Shown piece by piece: positions 7,530 through 14,963 of a stretch of DNA of 64,000 bases (position 1 is its first letter; the number at the start of each line of letters is the position of its first letter). The stretch lies in NCBI RefSeq assembly GCF_025999835.1, contig NZ_AP025628.1, positions 2,666,001 to 2,730,000 on the forward strand, in the 5' to 3' direction. The stretch comes from Caldinitratiruptor microaerophilus (GTDB taxonomy: Bacteria > Bacillota > Sulfobacillia > Symbiobacteriales > ZC4RG38). Made by a program: the position numbers and the translations under genes. Below the pieces are notes generated by a model. It searched no databases. It worked only from the letters and a program-made list of their open reading frames with translations, and had not been told where the DNA came from.

Positions 7530-8172
7530 CTTCCTCCTCCCCTTCGAGTACGCCTTGCGGTGCGGGTTGTACGCCCTGCGCGTTGGCGATCCCTGCCATC
7601 AGAAGACGGCCGCGTATTCCGTTTTGGAATGCGTCTGACGGTTCTGCATAACACTCATGCATGATTCACCATCCGACCCATTCATTCCACGCATGGTATT
7701 TTGTGGCATAAAGTGCTGGAAATGTATGGGTATGTGACCGAACCATATCGCAGCGCGAAGGTGCATGGTAATGTGTGGCAAAGCCTTGAATCCCTCATGC
7801 TGTGGGCGCACGCCCCCCGACCCCTCCGGCGCGGCGGCGGGACGCCCCCCAGGGGGGCGGTGGACGGCCCCGGCAGGCCGTTGCCATCAACAACACCCCG
7901 CACAGCGGCTGAATTCCGTAAGCTGGAATTGCTGCCAATCCTACCGTCCGTTCTGACGGCCTTCTCGGCGGCGGGGGGCACGGTGGTACTGCCTGCCCCG
8001 CCACAGCGGCCCAGCGAGGCCCACGGAGCCACGGCCCTGCGGGGGCGCGGCTCCGAACCGCACGGCGGCTGTGGGAGGCCGTGGCCGGGAGCACCCCGCG
8101 CCGCGGCGATCTACGGCACGCGCCTTTGTTGCCGATAGCAACATGACGGCGCGGCCAGCCACCGGCAACAGG
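7530..8172. other. Gene-free stretch with inverted repeats
   Basis: No convincing gene is present. Bases 7620-7790 are clearly less GC-rich than the surroundings and may hold the minus-strand promoter of the secreted-protein operon. Bases 7800-8120 are very GC-rich. Two of the three GTTGCC-type inverted repeats are here (7880-7894, 8128-8142). GCGGCTGTGGGAGGCCGT near 8064 resembles a stretch at about 6239 within the gene at 6092, hinting at a decayed duplicate, but no continuous frame supports it. Confidence 0.4.
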
Positions 8173-8202
8173 TTGCACTTGCCAGTAGCACCGTGCTAAA
8201 AT
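8173..8202 (+). promoter_or_regulatory. Integrase promoter with palindrome at the -10
   Basis: TTGCAC (8173-8178) and TAAAAT (8197-8202) are 18 bp apart, about 105 bp before the integrase ATG. The palindrome TAGCACCGTGCTA (8186-8198) overlaps the -10. Further down, two reverse-oriented GTGGTCA heptamers (8267-8273, 8279-8285) sit just before the start codon, so integrase may also repress itself by binding its arm-type motif. Confidence 0.6.
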
Positions 8203-8306
8203 GGTCACGGGATATCCGATCTTGATTCGCGTACTTAGGCCGCTTGTAGAGCCGTATGTAGCTCACTGACCACTACGTTGACCACCACGAAGGGGGGCAT
8301 GGTGCC

Positions 8307-9449
8307 ATGAAGGGCACGATCCGCCAACGCGGGAGGAACTCGTGGCAAGTCCGCATCAGCCGCGGGTACGAAAACGGCAAGAAGCTCCTGGACGAGTACA
8401 CCGTCCGAGGAACCCGTGAGGACGCCGAGAAGTTCCTGCGGGCGAAGCTGCACGAGATCGACAAGGGTTCGTACACGCCACCGGCGCGGCAGACCTTCCA
8501 GCAGCACGCCGAGACGTGGCTCGAAACCTACGCCCGCACGAACCTCCGTCCGACCACAGCGGAAAGTTACGAGGTCCTCCTCCGAAAGCACGCCTTCCCC
8601 GCCATCGGCTCGATCCAGCTTGAGAAGCTGACGCCGCAGCACCTCCAGCGGCTCTACGCGGACAAGTTGGCTGAGGGCCTGTCGCCGCGGCGCGTGCAGT
8701 ACCTGCACCTCGTCATTCATGGGTGCCTGAAGGCCGCCGTGAAGTGGGGGCTGGTTGGGCGCAACGTGGCCGACGCCGTGGACGCCCCGAGGCCCGAGCG
8801 GCGGGAGGTGCCGATCCTCACGAGCGAGGACCTGGACAAGCTCATCCGCGCCGCCGAGGGGACCGACCTGGAGCCGGTGGTCCTGCTGGCGGTGGGAGCA
8901 GGACTGCGACGCGGCGAGGCCCTCGGGCTGAAGTGGGAGGACGTGGACCTGGACGCCGGTGTTGTCCGGGTGCGGCGGTCCCTCGTGCCCACGAAGGAAG
9001 GCGTGCGGTTCCAGGAGCCCAAGACCGCCAGGGGGCGCAGGACGGTGGCGCTGCCGCCCTTCGTGGTGGACGGGCTGAAGCGGTGGCGCAAACGCCAGGC
9101 CGAGGTGCGTCTGCAGCACGGCGAGAAGTACCGGGACCAGGGGCTCGTCTGCGCCCGAGAGGACGGCTCCCCGATGCCCCCCGCAAGCGTGACGCACCGC
9201 TTTGAGCGGCTGGCCGCGAAGGCCGGGTTCGAGGGGCTGCGGCTGCACGACGCTCGGCACGGGCACGCCACCGTGCTGCTGGCGCAGGGCGTCCACCCGA
9301 AGGTGGTCCAAGAGCGGCTCGGGCACAGCACCATCTCCGTGACGATGGACATCTACTCGCACGTCATGCCGGGACTCCAGGAGGAGGCCGCACGGAAGCT
9401 GGACGAGGCCCTGAACCGGGCGCGGGCGCGGTCCCGCCGGTCCTCCTGA
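8307..9449 (+). CDS. int: Tyrosine site-specific integrase of the tRNA-Leu element
   Basis: The 380-residue protein has three parts: an arm-binding AP2-like N-terminus (GTIRQRGRNSWQVRI), a SAM-like core-binding domain (about residues 65-160) and a C-terminal catalytic domain. Catalytic residues are visible: Arg in [14 protein letters not shown], the HDARHGHATVLL box, then His in ERLGHSTI and the nucleophile Tyr in DIYSHVMPG. Family length is normal and the gene appears intact. It lies 170 bp from the tRNA-Leu gene it recombines with. A strong hairpin follows. It catalyses insertion and, with the likely excisionase at 2572, excision. Confidence 0.93.
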   Translation: MKGTIRQRGRNSWQVRISRGYENGKKLLDEYTVRGTREDAEKFLRAKLHEIDKGSYTPPARQTFQQHAETWLETYARTNLRPTTAESYEVLLRKHAFPAIGSIQLEKLTPQHLQRLYADKLAEGLSPRRVQYLHLVIHGCLKAAVKWGLVGRNVADAVDAPRPERREVPILTSEDLDKLIRAAEGTDLEPVVLLAVGAGLRRGEALGLKWEDVDLDAGVVRVRRSLVPTKEGVRFQEPKTARGRRTVALPPFVVDGLKRWRKRQAEVRLQHGEKYRDQGLVCAREDGSPMPPASVTHRFERLAAKAGFEGLRLHDARHGHATVLLAQGVHPKVVQERLGHSTISVTMDIYSHVMPGLQEEAARKLDEALNRARARSRRSS

Positions 9450-9478
9450 CCGCCCACAGCCCCCGCCGCAGAACGGCA

Positions 9479-9502
9479 AGCCCCCGGTTCACGCCGGGGG
9501 CT
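9479..9502 (+). terminator. Hairpin terminator after the integrase
   Basis: AGCCCCCGG (9479-9487) pairs perfectly with CCGGGGGCT (9494-9502) over a six-base loop, 30 bp past the integrase stop. The T run is short, so termination may be partial. It separates integrase transcription from the convergent tRNA operon. Confidence 0.65.
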
Positions 9503-9510
9503 TCACCGCG

Positions 9511-9573
9511 GTGGTCAGGGTCCGGTGGTCAAATTCCTTCGAGAGCCGAACAGTGGTCAGAAGTAGTGGTCAA
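9511..9573 (+). repeat. Right-end paired GTGGTCA heptamers
   Basis: Four GTGGTCA copies lie between the integrase and the tRNA: 9511-9517, 9525-9531, 9553-9559 and 9566-9572, grouped in two pairs spaced 13-14 bp. The second pair sits in a 21-bp block identical to 2157-2177 at the other end. They are the best candidates for integrase arm-type sites flanking the core att. Confidence 0.6.
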
Positions 9574-9616
9574 CCGGCCTTCCAATTCCACCTTCTCCCA
9601 TCACCCGATCCCTTAA

Positions 9617-9685
9617 ACCCGCTTCCCAAGCCTGGTGCGAGAGGTGGGACTTGAACCCACACACCTTTCGGTACAGGATCCTAAA
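9617..9685 (-). repeat. Proximal att site within tRNA-Leu
   Basis: This is the partner of the repeat at 1934-2002, with 63 of 69 positions identical. It covers the 3' half of the intact tRNA-Leu from the anticodon loop through CCA plus about 16 bp of flank. The differences keep the T stem paired in both copies, so the element likely brought its 3' end from a related but different tRNA-Leu gene. Confidence 0.88.
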
Positions 9686-9717
9686 TCCTGCGCGTCTGCC
9701 AGTTCCGCCACTCTCGC
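9633..9717 (-). tRNA. tRNA-Leu (anticodon UAG)
   Basis: The minus strand folds as a class II tRNA: acceptor GCGAGAG/CTCTCGC, anticodon stem CAGGA/TCCTG around loop TTTAGGA (anticodon TAG), variable arm, T arm GTGGG/CCCAC, with CCA encoded. It is the last gene of the six-tRNA operon and the integration site of the 7.7-kb element, whose copy restores its 3' half. Confidence 0.95.
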
Positions 9718-9802
9718 GTACGCCGGAGGGGGCCGGCGAACAGCCGCCGGGGCAGCGGTTCGCTGCCCCGGCACCCTCCGCAGGTCGACGGTGGTTGTCC
9801 GG

Positions 9803-9878
9803 TGGCGGGCCATGTTGGGCTCGAACCAACGACACCCCGCTTAAAAGGCGGGTGCTCTACCAACTGAGCTAATGGCCC
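9803..9878 (-). tRNA. tRNA-Lys (anticodon UUU)
   Basis: The acceptor GGGCCAT/ATGGCCC, anticodon stem CCCGC/GCGGG with loop CTTTTAA, and an encoded CCA give a canonical 76-nt tRNA-Lys. It is fifth of the six tRNAs in transcription order. Confidence 0.95.
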
Positions 9879-9881
9879 GAG

Positions 9882-9957
9882 TGGCTGGGGCGGCAGGACT
9901 CGAACCTACGCATGGCGGATTCAAAGTCCGCTGCCTTACCAACTTGGCTACGCCCCA
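9882..9957 (-). tRNA. tRNA-Gln (anticodon UUG)
   Basis: The acceptor TGGGGCG pairs with CGCCCCA, the anticodon loop CTTTGAA gives TTG, and CCA is encoded. It is separated from tRNA-Lys by only 3 bp, so the two mature from a common precursor. Confidence 0.95.
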
Positions 9958-9978
9958 GTGTGCATGGATGCCCGGTAG

Positions 9979-10055
9979 TGGCGGGCTGTGAGGGACTCGA
10001 ACCCCCAACCTGAGACTTAGAAGGTCCCTGCTCTGTCCAGTTGAGCTAACAGCCC
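9979..10055 (-). tRNA. tRNA-Arg (anticodon UCU)
   Basis: The acceptor GGGCTGT/ACAGCCC, anticodon loop CTTCTAA (TCT) and encoded CCA are all present. About 220 bp of gene-free sequence separates it from tRNA-Gly upstream. Confidence 0.95.
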
Positions 10056-10278
10056 CCAGCCCCGGCGACCTGCGGTACCGGCCAGTCGGATGCAGATGCG
10101 CAGCAGGCCGGAACCGTTCTCCGACCTGCTAACCTGCCATTCGAATCATACCACAGGGGCGGACGCGCTGGCAAGACGGCCTGCCTCCGAGCCCGCTGCC
10201 GGGGCGGTCTCCCGGCGCGCGGCCAGGCACCGGAACGCTTGGGGCCGCCACGCCGGCGGCCCCGGTCAGAACGTCCAG

Positions 10279-10352
10279 TGGAGCGGGTGATGGGAATCGA
10301 ACCCACGTACCCGGCTTGGAAGGCCGGTGCTCTACCATTGAGCTACACCCGC
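10279..10352 (-). tRNA. tRNA-Gly (anticodon UCC)
   Basis: The acceptor GCGGGTG/CACCCGC, anticodon loop CTTCCAA (TCC) and encoded CCA give a canonical 74-nt tRNA. It is second in the operon, 5 bp from tRNA-Pro. Confidence 0.95.
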
Positions 10353-10357
10353 ACGGC

Positions 10358-10435
10358 TGGTCGGGGTGGCCCGATTCGAACGGGCGACCTCAGCGTCCCA
10401 AGCGCTGCGCGCTGACCATGCTGCGCCACACCCCG
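10358..10435 (-). tRNA. tRNA-Pro (anticodon UGG)
   Basis: The acceptor CGGGGTG/CACCCCG, anticodon loop CTTGGGA (TGG) and encoded CCA are present. It is the first tRNA of the operon, starting about 12 bp downstream of the -10 box. Confidence 0.95.
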
Positions 10436-10446
10436 GCAGCATGTCG

Positions 10447-10476
10447 ATTATAGACCCGGACCGGCGGCGGTGTCAA
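10447..10476 (-). promoter_or_regulatory. Consensus promoter of the tRNA operon
   Basis: On the minus strand TTGACA (10471-10476) and TATAAT (10447-10452) are both perfect, with an 18-bp spacer. The -35 overlaps the stop codon of the phosphoesterase gene. This strength suits a stable-RNA operon running Pro-Gly-Arg-Gln-Lys-Leu. Confidence 0.85.
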
Positions 10477-10976
10477 AGGCTCCGGCTGCCGTCGAGCCAC
10501 ACGTGCCGGGCCGCCGGGCCGTCCGGCCCGAGCTCGAGCACAGCGCACGAACCCGGCTTTCCGGGCAAGCGCGGAAACGAGGGGCTGCCCGGGTTCAGGA
10601 GGAGGACCCCCTCGTGCTCCTCCAGGAGCGGCACGTGGGAGTGGCCGAACACCGCCACCCGGCAGCCCAGCTCCCGCGCCCGCAGGTAGACCCGCAGCGG
10701 CCCCTTCTTGGCGTCGTGGCGGTGCCCGTGCACGAGGACGATGCGGACGCCCTCCAGTTCCAGCACCTGCTCGGCCGGCTCCTGGTCGGGGAAGTCGCAG
10801 TTGCCCACGACAGCCGCCACCCGGTCGGGAGGGAGGCCGAAGATGGCCGCACAGGCGCGCGCGTCGGCGTGGAAGTCACCCGCGTGCAGCAGGAAGTCGA
10901 CCGCCCCGAGCCGCCCCCGCAGGAGGCGGACCGGACCGAGGCGGCCATGAGTGTCGCTCAGCACCGCGACGCGCAC
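10473..10976 (-). CDS. YfcE/MJ0936-family metallophosphoesterase
   Basis: A GTG at 10976 after GGAGGGGGA starts a 167-residue calcineurin-like phosphoesterase. The metal ligands are in order: SDTHG at the N-terminus, AGDFH, GNCD, HGHRH and FGHSH. The length is typical. Relatives hydrolyse phosphodiesters or nucleotides and are often found beside rdgB, as here: it starts 40 bp after the racemase-RdgB fusion and is likely co-transcribed. The physiological substrate is unknown. Confidence 0.85.
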   Translation of the reverse strand: MRVAVLSDTHGRLGPVRLLRGRLGAVDFLLHAGDFHADARACAAIFGLPPDRVAAVVGNCDFPDQEPAEQVLELEGVRIVLVHGHRHDAKKGPLRVYLRARELGCRVAVFGHSHVPLLEEHEGVLLLNPGSPSFPRLPGKPGSCAVLELGPDGPAARHVWLDGSRSL

Positions 10977-11016
10977 CGGCAATCCCCCTCCCTGGTCCAC
11001 CGTACCCGACGGCCCG

Positions 11017-12420
11017 TCATGCCGGGCGGCCGACGAAGTCCGGCAGCGCCTCGACTGCCAGGCGGATCGCGCGGCCGCGGTGGCTGACGGCGTTCTTCTC
11101 CTCCGGGTCAAGCTCCGCCACGGTCCGGCCGTCCGGCAGCTCGAAGACCGGGTCGTAGCCAAACCCGCCGGTGCCGCGGGGTGCCGTGGCGATCCGCCCC
11201 TCCAGGGTGCCCCGGAACACGGCCTCGCGCCCGTCGGGGTGGGCGAGGGCGGCGGCACACACGAACCGCGCCCCTCGCGCCGGAGCGGGGACCCCCTCGA
11301 GGCGACGGAGTAGGGCGGCGATGCGGTCCGCATCCGTGCCCGGGACCCACCGGGCCGACCGCACCCCCGGCTCGCCGCCGAGAGCGTCGACCTCCAGTCC
11401 CGAGTCGTCGGCCATCGCCGGCCGGCCCGTGGCTGCCGCGGCCGCTCGCGCCTTCTTCCGTGCGTTCTCCTCGAAGGTGGCGCCATCCTCCTCCACCTCG
11501 GGGGCGAACGGGAACTCCGCCAGGGTCCGGACCCGCACGCCGGCAGGGGCGAGCAGCGCCGCCAGCTCCTTCGCCTTGCCGGGGTTGCGGGTGGCCAGGA
11601 CCAGCTCCGGGGGACCCTCCCACAGGTCGAGGTGCTCGACCTCTCCCGGAGCGCCCGGCCACAGGCGGCGGGCCACCTTCAGAAAGGCGTCCGGCGAGCC
11701 GGTGGTGGCGAAGCGAACGGTACCGCCGGCCCGTCGGGGACCCAAGAGGCCCCGCGTCCGGAGCCACTCCCGGACGGTCCAGGCCGCCTCCCGGCCCGGG
11801 TCGACGACCGTGACCCCGGCTCCGACCTGCCGGGCGATCCGCTCCTCCATGTGGGGAAGGTGGGTGCAGCCGAGCACCAGCGTGTCGATGTCCTCCGCGA
11901 GCAGCGGCGCCAGGCACCGGCGGATCTCGTGTTCCGCCAGCGGCGAGTCCACCTCCCCGTTCTCCGCCAGGGTGACGAGGATGGGACACGGCACCTGCAC
12001 GACGCGCGCGTCGGGTCGCAGGGCCCGGATCGCCCGGGGATACACGCCGGACGCCACCGTGGCCTGCGTGGCCACGACCCCGATCCGCCCGGTGCGGGTG
12101 AGGCGGGCGGCCGCCCGGGCGCCCGGCTCCACCACCCCGACCGCCGGCACCGGCAGGGAGGGCGCGTCGGGCGCGAGGAGGACTGCGGCAGTCGCCGTGT
12201 TGCACGCGACGACCACGAGCCGGGCTCCCGCCTCGGCGAACCAGGCTGCGAAGCGCAGGAAGAAGCCGCGGACCTCCCCGAGCGGCCGCGGGCCATACGG
12301 GAAGTGCGCGCTGTCGCAGGCGTAAAGGAAGTCCTCACCCGGCAGCAGGTCCACCAGGGCCCGCAGGACGGTGAGACCGCCTTCGCCGGAATCGAACACG
12401 CCGATGGGGCCGTCCGCCAA
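11017..12420 (-). CDS. murI-rdgB: Glutamate racemase fused to RdgB/HAM1 nucleotide pyrophosphatase
   Basis: A TTG at 12420 after GGAGGGGGG gives 467 residues. Residues 1 to about 270 are glutamate racemase: GVFDSGEGG, both catalytic cysteines in VACNTATA and LGCTHLP. It makes D-glutamate for peptidoglycan. From about residue 275 an RdgB/HAM1 domain begins (LVLATRNPGKAKELA, FEENARKKA, ADDSGLEVDALGG, GFGYDPVF, NAVSHRGRA), which removes XTP/dITP from the nucleotide pool. No stop or ribosome site separates them, so this is a true in-frame fusion of genes that are separate in most bacteria. The family residues of both domains that I checked are present. Confidence 0.85.
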   Translation of the reverse strand: MADGPIGVFDSGEGGLTVLRALVDLLPGEDFLYACDSAHFPYGPRPLGEVRGFFLRFAAWFAEAGARLVVVACNTATAAVLLAPDAPSLPVPAVGVVEPGARAAARLTRTGRIGVVATQATVASGVYPRAIRALRPDARVVQVPCPILVTLAENGEVDSPLAEHEIRRCLAPLLAEDIDTLVLGCTHLPHMEERIARQVGAGVTVVDPGREAAWTVREWLRTRGLLGPRRAGGTVRFATTGSPDAFLKVARRLWPGAPGEVEHLDLWEGPPELVLATRNPGKAKELAALLAPAGVRVRTLAEFPFAPEVEEDGATFEENARKKARAAAAATGRPAMADDSGLEVDALGGEPGVRSARWVPGTDADRIAALLRRLEGVPAPARGARFVCAAALAHPDGREAVFRGTLEGRIATAPRGTGGFGYDPVFELPDGRTVAELDPEEKNAVSHRGRAIRLAVEALPDFVGRPA

Positions 12421-12544
12421 CCGCCCCCGACCCCCCTCCAGAGACGCAGGGGCTCCTGCGGGAAGTGTACGCCGCCGGCGCGGGCCATGACACGCAGACA
12501 GGAAGCCCCCGGACCGCCGCCGGTCCGGGGACCGAACCGAGAGG

Positions 12545-12997
12545 CTACCCACGCGTCATGAGCTGGTTCAGGAGACCGAGGGTGCGGATCAACTGCTCCT
12601 TGTCCTCCGCACCGAGCTCGGCGAGGACCCGCGCGAGGTAGGCGCGGCGGGCGGCGAGGACTTCCCCGATGATCGAGTGCCCCTTCGGCAGGATCCGTAG
12701 CCGGATGACCCGGCGGTCCGACGTGTCTCGCACGCGCTCGATGAGCTGGTTCCGTTCCATCCGGTCGATCAGGTCCGTGGCGGTGCTGCAGGCCAGGAAC
12801 ATCTTCTGGCACAGTTCGCCCATGGTGAGCTCGCCGTGCTCCCGCAGCACGAGGAGGGCATCGAGCTGGGGCGGGGTGATGTCGAAGTCCGCCAGGATGT
12901 CGCGGCCGCGCTTCTTGAGGATGGTCGCCACCGAACGCAGGAGTTCCTCGATCTCCGCCACCTGGCGATCGGTCTCGGCTGACCGTGTCGTCAGCAA
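12545..12997 (-). CDS. MarR-family transcriptional regulator
   Basis: A TTG at 12997, 7-8 bp after GGGGAGGTGA, starts a 150-residue winged-helix protein. The dimerisation helices at both ends flank a MarR DNA-binding core: LDALLVLREHGELTMGELCQ, the recognition helix CSTATDLIDRMERN, and a wing with DTSDRRVIRLRI. It is the first gene before the murI-rdgB fusion. Two copies of a GGTG-N7-CACC unit overlap its likely promoter, so it probably represses itself. The ligand is unknown. Confidence 0.85.
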   Translation of the reverse strand: MLTTRSAETDRQVAEIEELLRSVATILKKRGRDILADFDITPPQLDALLVLREHGELTMGELCQKMFLACSTATDLIDRMERNQLIERVRDTSDRRVIRLRILPKGHSIIGEVLAARRAYLARVLAELGAEDKEQLIRTLGLLNQLMTRG

Positions 12998-13018
12998 CCC
13001 GTATCACCTCCCCCTCTC

Positions 13019-13058
13019 GGTGCTGGCTTCACCCAGGTGCTGGTTTCACCTAATTGTA
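13019..13058 (-). promoter_or_regulatory. MarR gene promoter with repeated operator
   Basis: A minus-strand -10 TACAAT (13053-13058) is followed by two 16-bp direct repeats, GGTGCTGGCTTCACCC (13019-13034) and GGTGCTGGTTTCACCT (13036-13051) on the plus strand, 17 bp apart. Each has GGTG/CACC arms. They cover the expected transcription start, as an autoregulatory operator would. No good -35 is seen. Confidence 0.45.
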
Positions 13059-13132
13059 CCACAGAGGAAAGGTGATGACGGTAAGACATTCGGCCTCTTC
13101 CAGCGAGTCCGCCGGTACACCCGGCTGAGCCC

Positions 13133-14839
13133 TTACGAACGGACGGCCCGGAAGAAGTCGATCAGGCCCCGGCGGATCCCCTCGGCCGCCCGCCACTGGA
13201 AGGCCGGATCGTTGAGGAGCGCCTCCTCGGCCGGGTTGGAGAGGAACGCCACCTCGACCAGCGCCGCGGGCGCCCGGCTCTCCCGCAACACCACGAAGTT
13301 GGCCGTCCGGACGCCCCGGTCCGCAAGCCCTGTCGCCTCGGCGAGGCGGCGGTGGATGGCGGTGGCCAGGAGGCGGCTCTGCGGGTGGTTCCGCCAGTAG
13401 TACGTCTCGGTACCGCCCGCCGCGGGGCTGGCGGCGGCGTTCGAGTGGACAGAGACGAAGGCGTCGGTGCCGGAGCGGTTCGCCATCGCCGGCCGGTCAT
13501 ACAGTCCGACGGTCGCGTCCCGGTCGCGGGTCATGTGCACGTCGGCACCCGCCAGGACGAGGAGGTCCCGCAGCGCCAGGGCGACCGCGAGGTTCACGTC
13601 CTTCTCCAGCGTGCCCGCCGGACCCCGCGCCCCGATCTCCTGCCCGCCGTGCCCGGGGTCGACCCAGATGTGGCGCCCGTGGAGGGAGGATACCTCGAGC
13701 TCCAGCACCACGGTCCGGCCGCCATCTTCGCTCCGCAACTCGTGGCCCAGGTAATACGGCAGGTCCAGGCGAACCGCCGTGCCGATCCCGGGTGCGCCAG
13801 ACGGCTCGACGGCCAGAGCGGTGAACGCGACCCCCTCCGGCGCGATCACCGGCCCGAGCCCCGGCCCCGGCACCACCCCGGCGAGGTTCAGGGTCAGGCG
13901 GCGCCCGCCGGGGTCGACGGCGACCGTCGCCTCCGCCGGGCGGGTGGTGCGCACGGTGAGGCGGGTGCGGTCCCCGACCGTCTCCCACTCCACGCCGGCG
14001 ACGTACGGGGGCAGCCGCACGGCCAGTCCGCCGGGGATGGGCTCGATCACCACCGGGCGCCGCCCGGCCAGGTCCACCACCACGCGCGCGGTGTCCTCCG
14101 TGAACTGCCCCGCCCGCACCCGGCGGGCGTCCGGGGCGTCGAGGCGCACCTCCCGGGGGGCCAGCGGCGTCAGCCGCGTGCCCGGGAAGTCGATGACCAG
14201 CCGGTCGGGCCCGGCCAGTTCCCGTACCTCGTACCGGTCCAGTTGCCAGCCGCGGATGACCACGGCGACGTCGTCCCCGCCGCCGGACACGAGCCCCAGC
14301 ACGGCGGGCCGCCGGGCAAGTTCCACCACCCGGTCGGCGCCGCGCCAGCCCACCTCCAGCCCCAGCGTCTCGGCCACGAAGCGCAGGGGGACGAAGGTCC
14401 GGTCGCCGACGATCTGCGGCGCCACGTCGAGCGGTACCTCACGGCCGGCCACCCGGGCGGCCGGGTACCCGACCGTGAGGACGATCTCGCCGGCCGCCTC
14501 CGGCACGTCCGGCAGGGGCCGGATGCGCACCTCGCGGCGCTCCGGTAGCCACCGCACGTCCGCGCCGAGGGCCTCAGCGACGAAACGGATGGGAACGAAC
14601 GTGCGATCGCCGGAAATGAAGGACGGCGGGTCGGTCGGGACCGGCCGGCCGTCCAGCTCGAGGCCGACGGTGGGGCCGGGAGACGGGACAGAGGGTGACG
14701 GCGGGGCCGGGCCCTCCGCGAGCGCGACCGGGGCCGGTCCGCCGAAGGTGAGGGCGGCCGCCAGGGCCAGGGCGGCGCCCGCCACCCCGACCCTGTGCCG
14801 TGGGGGTCGCAGCGTCCGTGACCGGAAGGGCTTCGCCAT
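13133..14839 (-). CDS. N-acetylmuramoyl-L-alanine amidase with stalk and AMIN-like domains
   Basis: The 568-residue secreted cell-wall hydrolase has a signal peptide (hydrophobic stretch about residues 16-40). Two copper-amine-oxidase-like repeats follow, each with DRTFVPIRFVAEALGA or DRTFVPLRFVAETLG. Then comes an AMIN-like beta domain (about 190-375) and a C-terminal Amidase_3 domain. Zinc and catalytic residues are visible: VDPGHGGQ, Glu in GTLEKD, VSVHSNA and the Glu of VEVAFLSN. It cleaves the amide between MurNAc and the stem peptide during division or sporulation. The ribosome site before the ATG is weak. The stalk repeats probably anchor it to the wall. Confidence 0.88.
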   Translation of the reverse strand: MAKPFRSRTLRPPRHRVGVAGAALALAAALTFGGPAPVALAEGPAPPSPSVPSPGPTVGLELDGRPVPTDPPSFISGDRTFVPIRFVAEALGADVRWLPERREVRIRPLPDVPEAAGEIVLTVGYPAARVAGREVPLDVAPQIVGDRTFVPLRFVAETLGLEVGWRGADRVVELARRPAVLGLVSGGGDDVAVVIRGWQLDRYEVRELAGPDRLVIDFPGTRLTPLAPREVRLDAPDARRVRAGQFTEDTARVVVDLAGRRPVVIEPIPGGLAVRLPPYVAGVEWETVGDRTRLTVRTTRPAEATVAVDPGGRRLTLNLAGVVPGPGLGPVIAPEGVAFTALAVEPSGAPGIGTAVRLDLPYYLGHELRSEDGGRTVVLELEVSSLHGRHIWVDPGHGGQEIGARGPAGTLEKDVNLAVALALRDLLVLAGADVHMTRDRDATVGLYDRPAMANRSGTDAFVSVHSNAAASPAAGGTETYYWRNHPQSRLLATAIHRRLAEATGLADRGVRTANFVVLRESRAPAALVEVAFLSNPAEEALLNDPAFQWRAAEGIRRGLIDFFRAVRS

Positions 14840-14924
14840 GGAATACGTGGACGGGAGCCTCAGGGTTCGCCACTCCCTGCCTCTTCAACAGCTTGACGTT
14901 CCAACGTTCAAGTGGTTAGACGGT

Positions 14925-14958
14925 AAAACGCCCCAGGGAAGTTCCCCTGGGGCGTTTT
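14925..14958 (-). terminator. Rho-independent terminator of ssrA
   Basis: On the minus strand CGCCCCAGGG pairs with CCCTGGGGCG around a short loop, followed by TTTT. It starts 6 bp after the encoded CCA of tmRNA. The complementary A run makes it potentially bidirectional. Confidence 0.85.
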
Positions 14959-14963
14959 CCAGT

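Larger units (their letters stand above)
1934..9685. mobile_element. Integrative element in tRNA-Leu(UAG)
   Basis: The element is about 7.7 kb, bounded by 69-bp direct repeats and carrying a tyrosine integrase next to the intact tRNA gene. Genes in order: AlpA-like HTH, small unknown, primase-polymerase, P-loop replication ATPase, small unknown (all +), a membrane protein and a secreted protein (both -), then the integrase (+). There is no capsid, relaxase or type IV secretion gene, so it resembles a phage satellite or a mobilisable integrative element that replicates itself and moves with a helper. Iteron-like repeats and paired GTGGTCA heptamers add a likely replication origin and integrase-binding sites. 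Confidence 0.88.

Noticed and set aside
7701-8138. 145-residue plus ORF before the integrase
   Set aside because: Composition is that of random GC-rich sequence, there is no ribosome site, and it covers regulatory repeats. A short match to the gene at 6092 is in a different frame.
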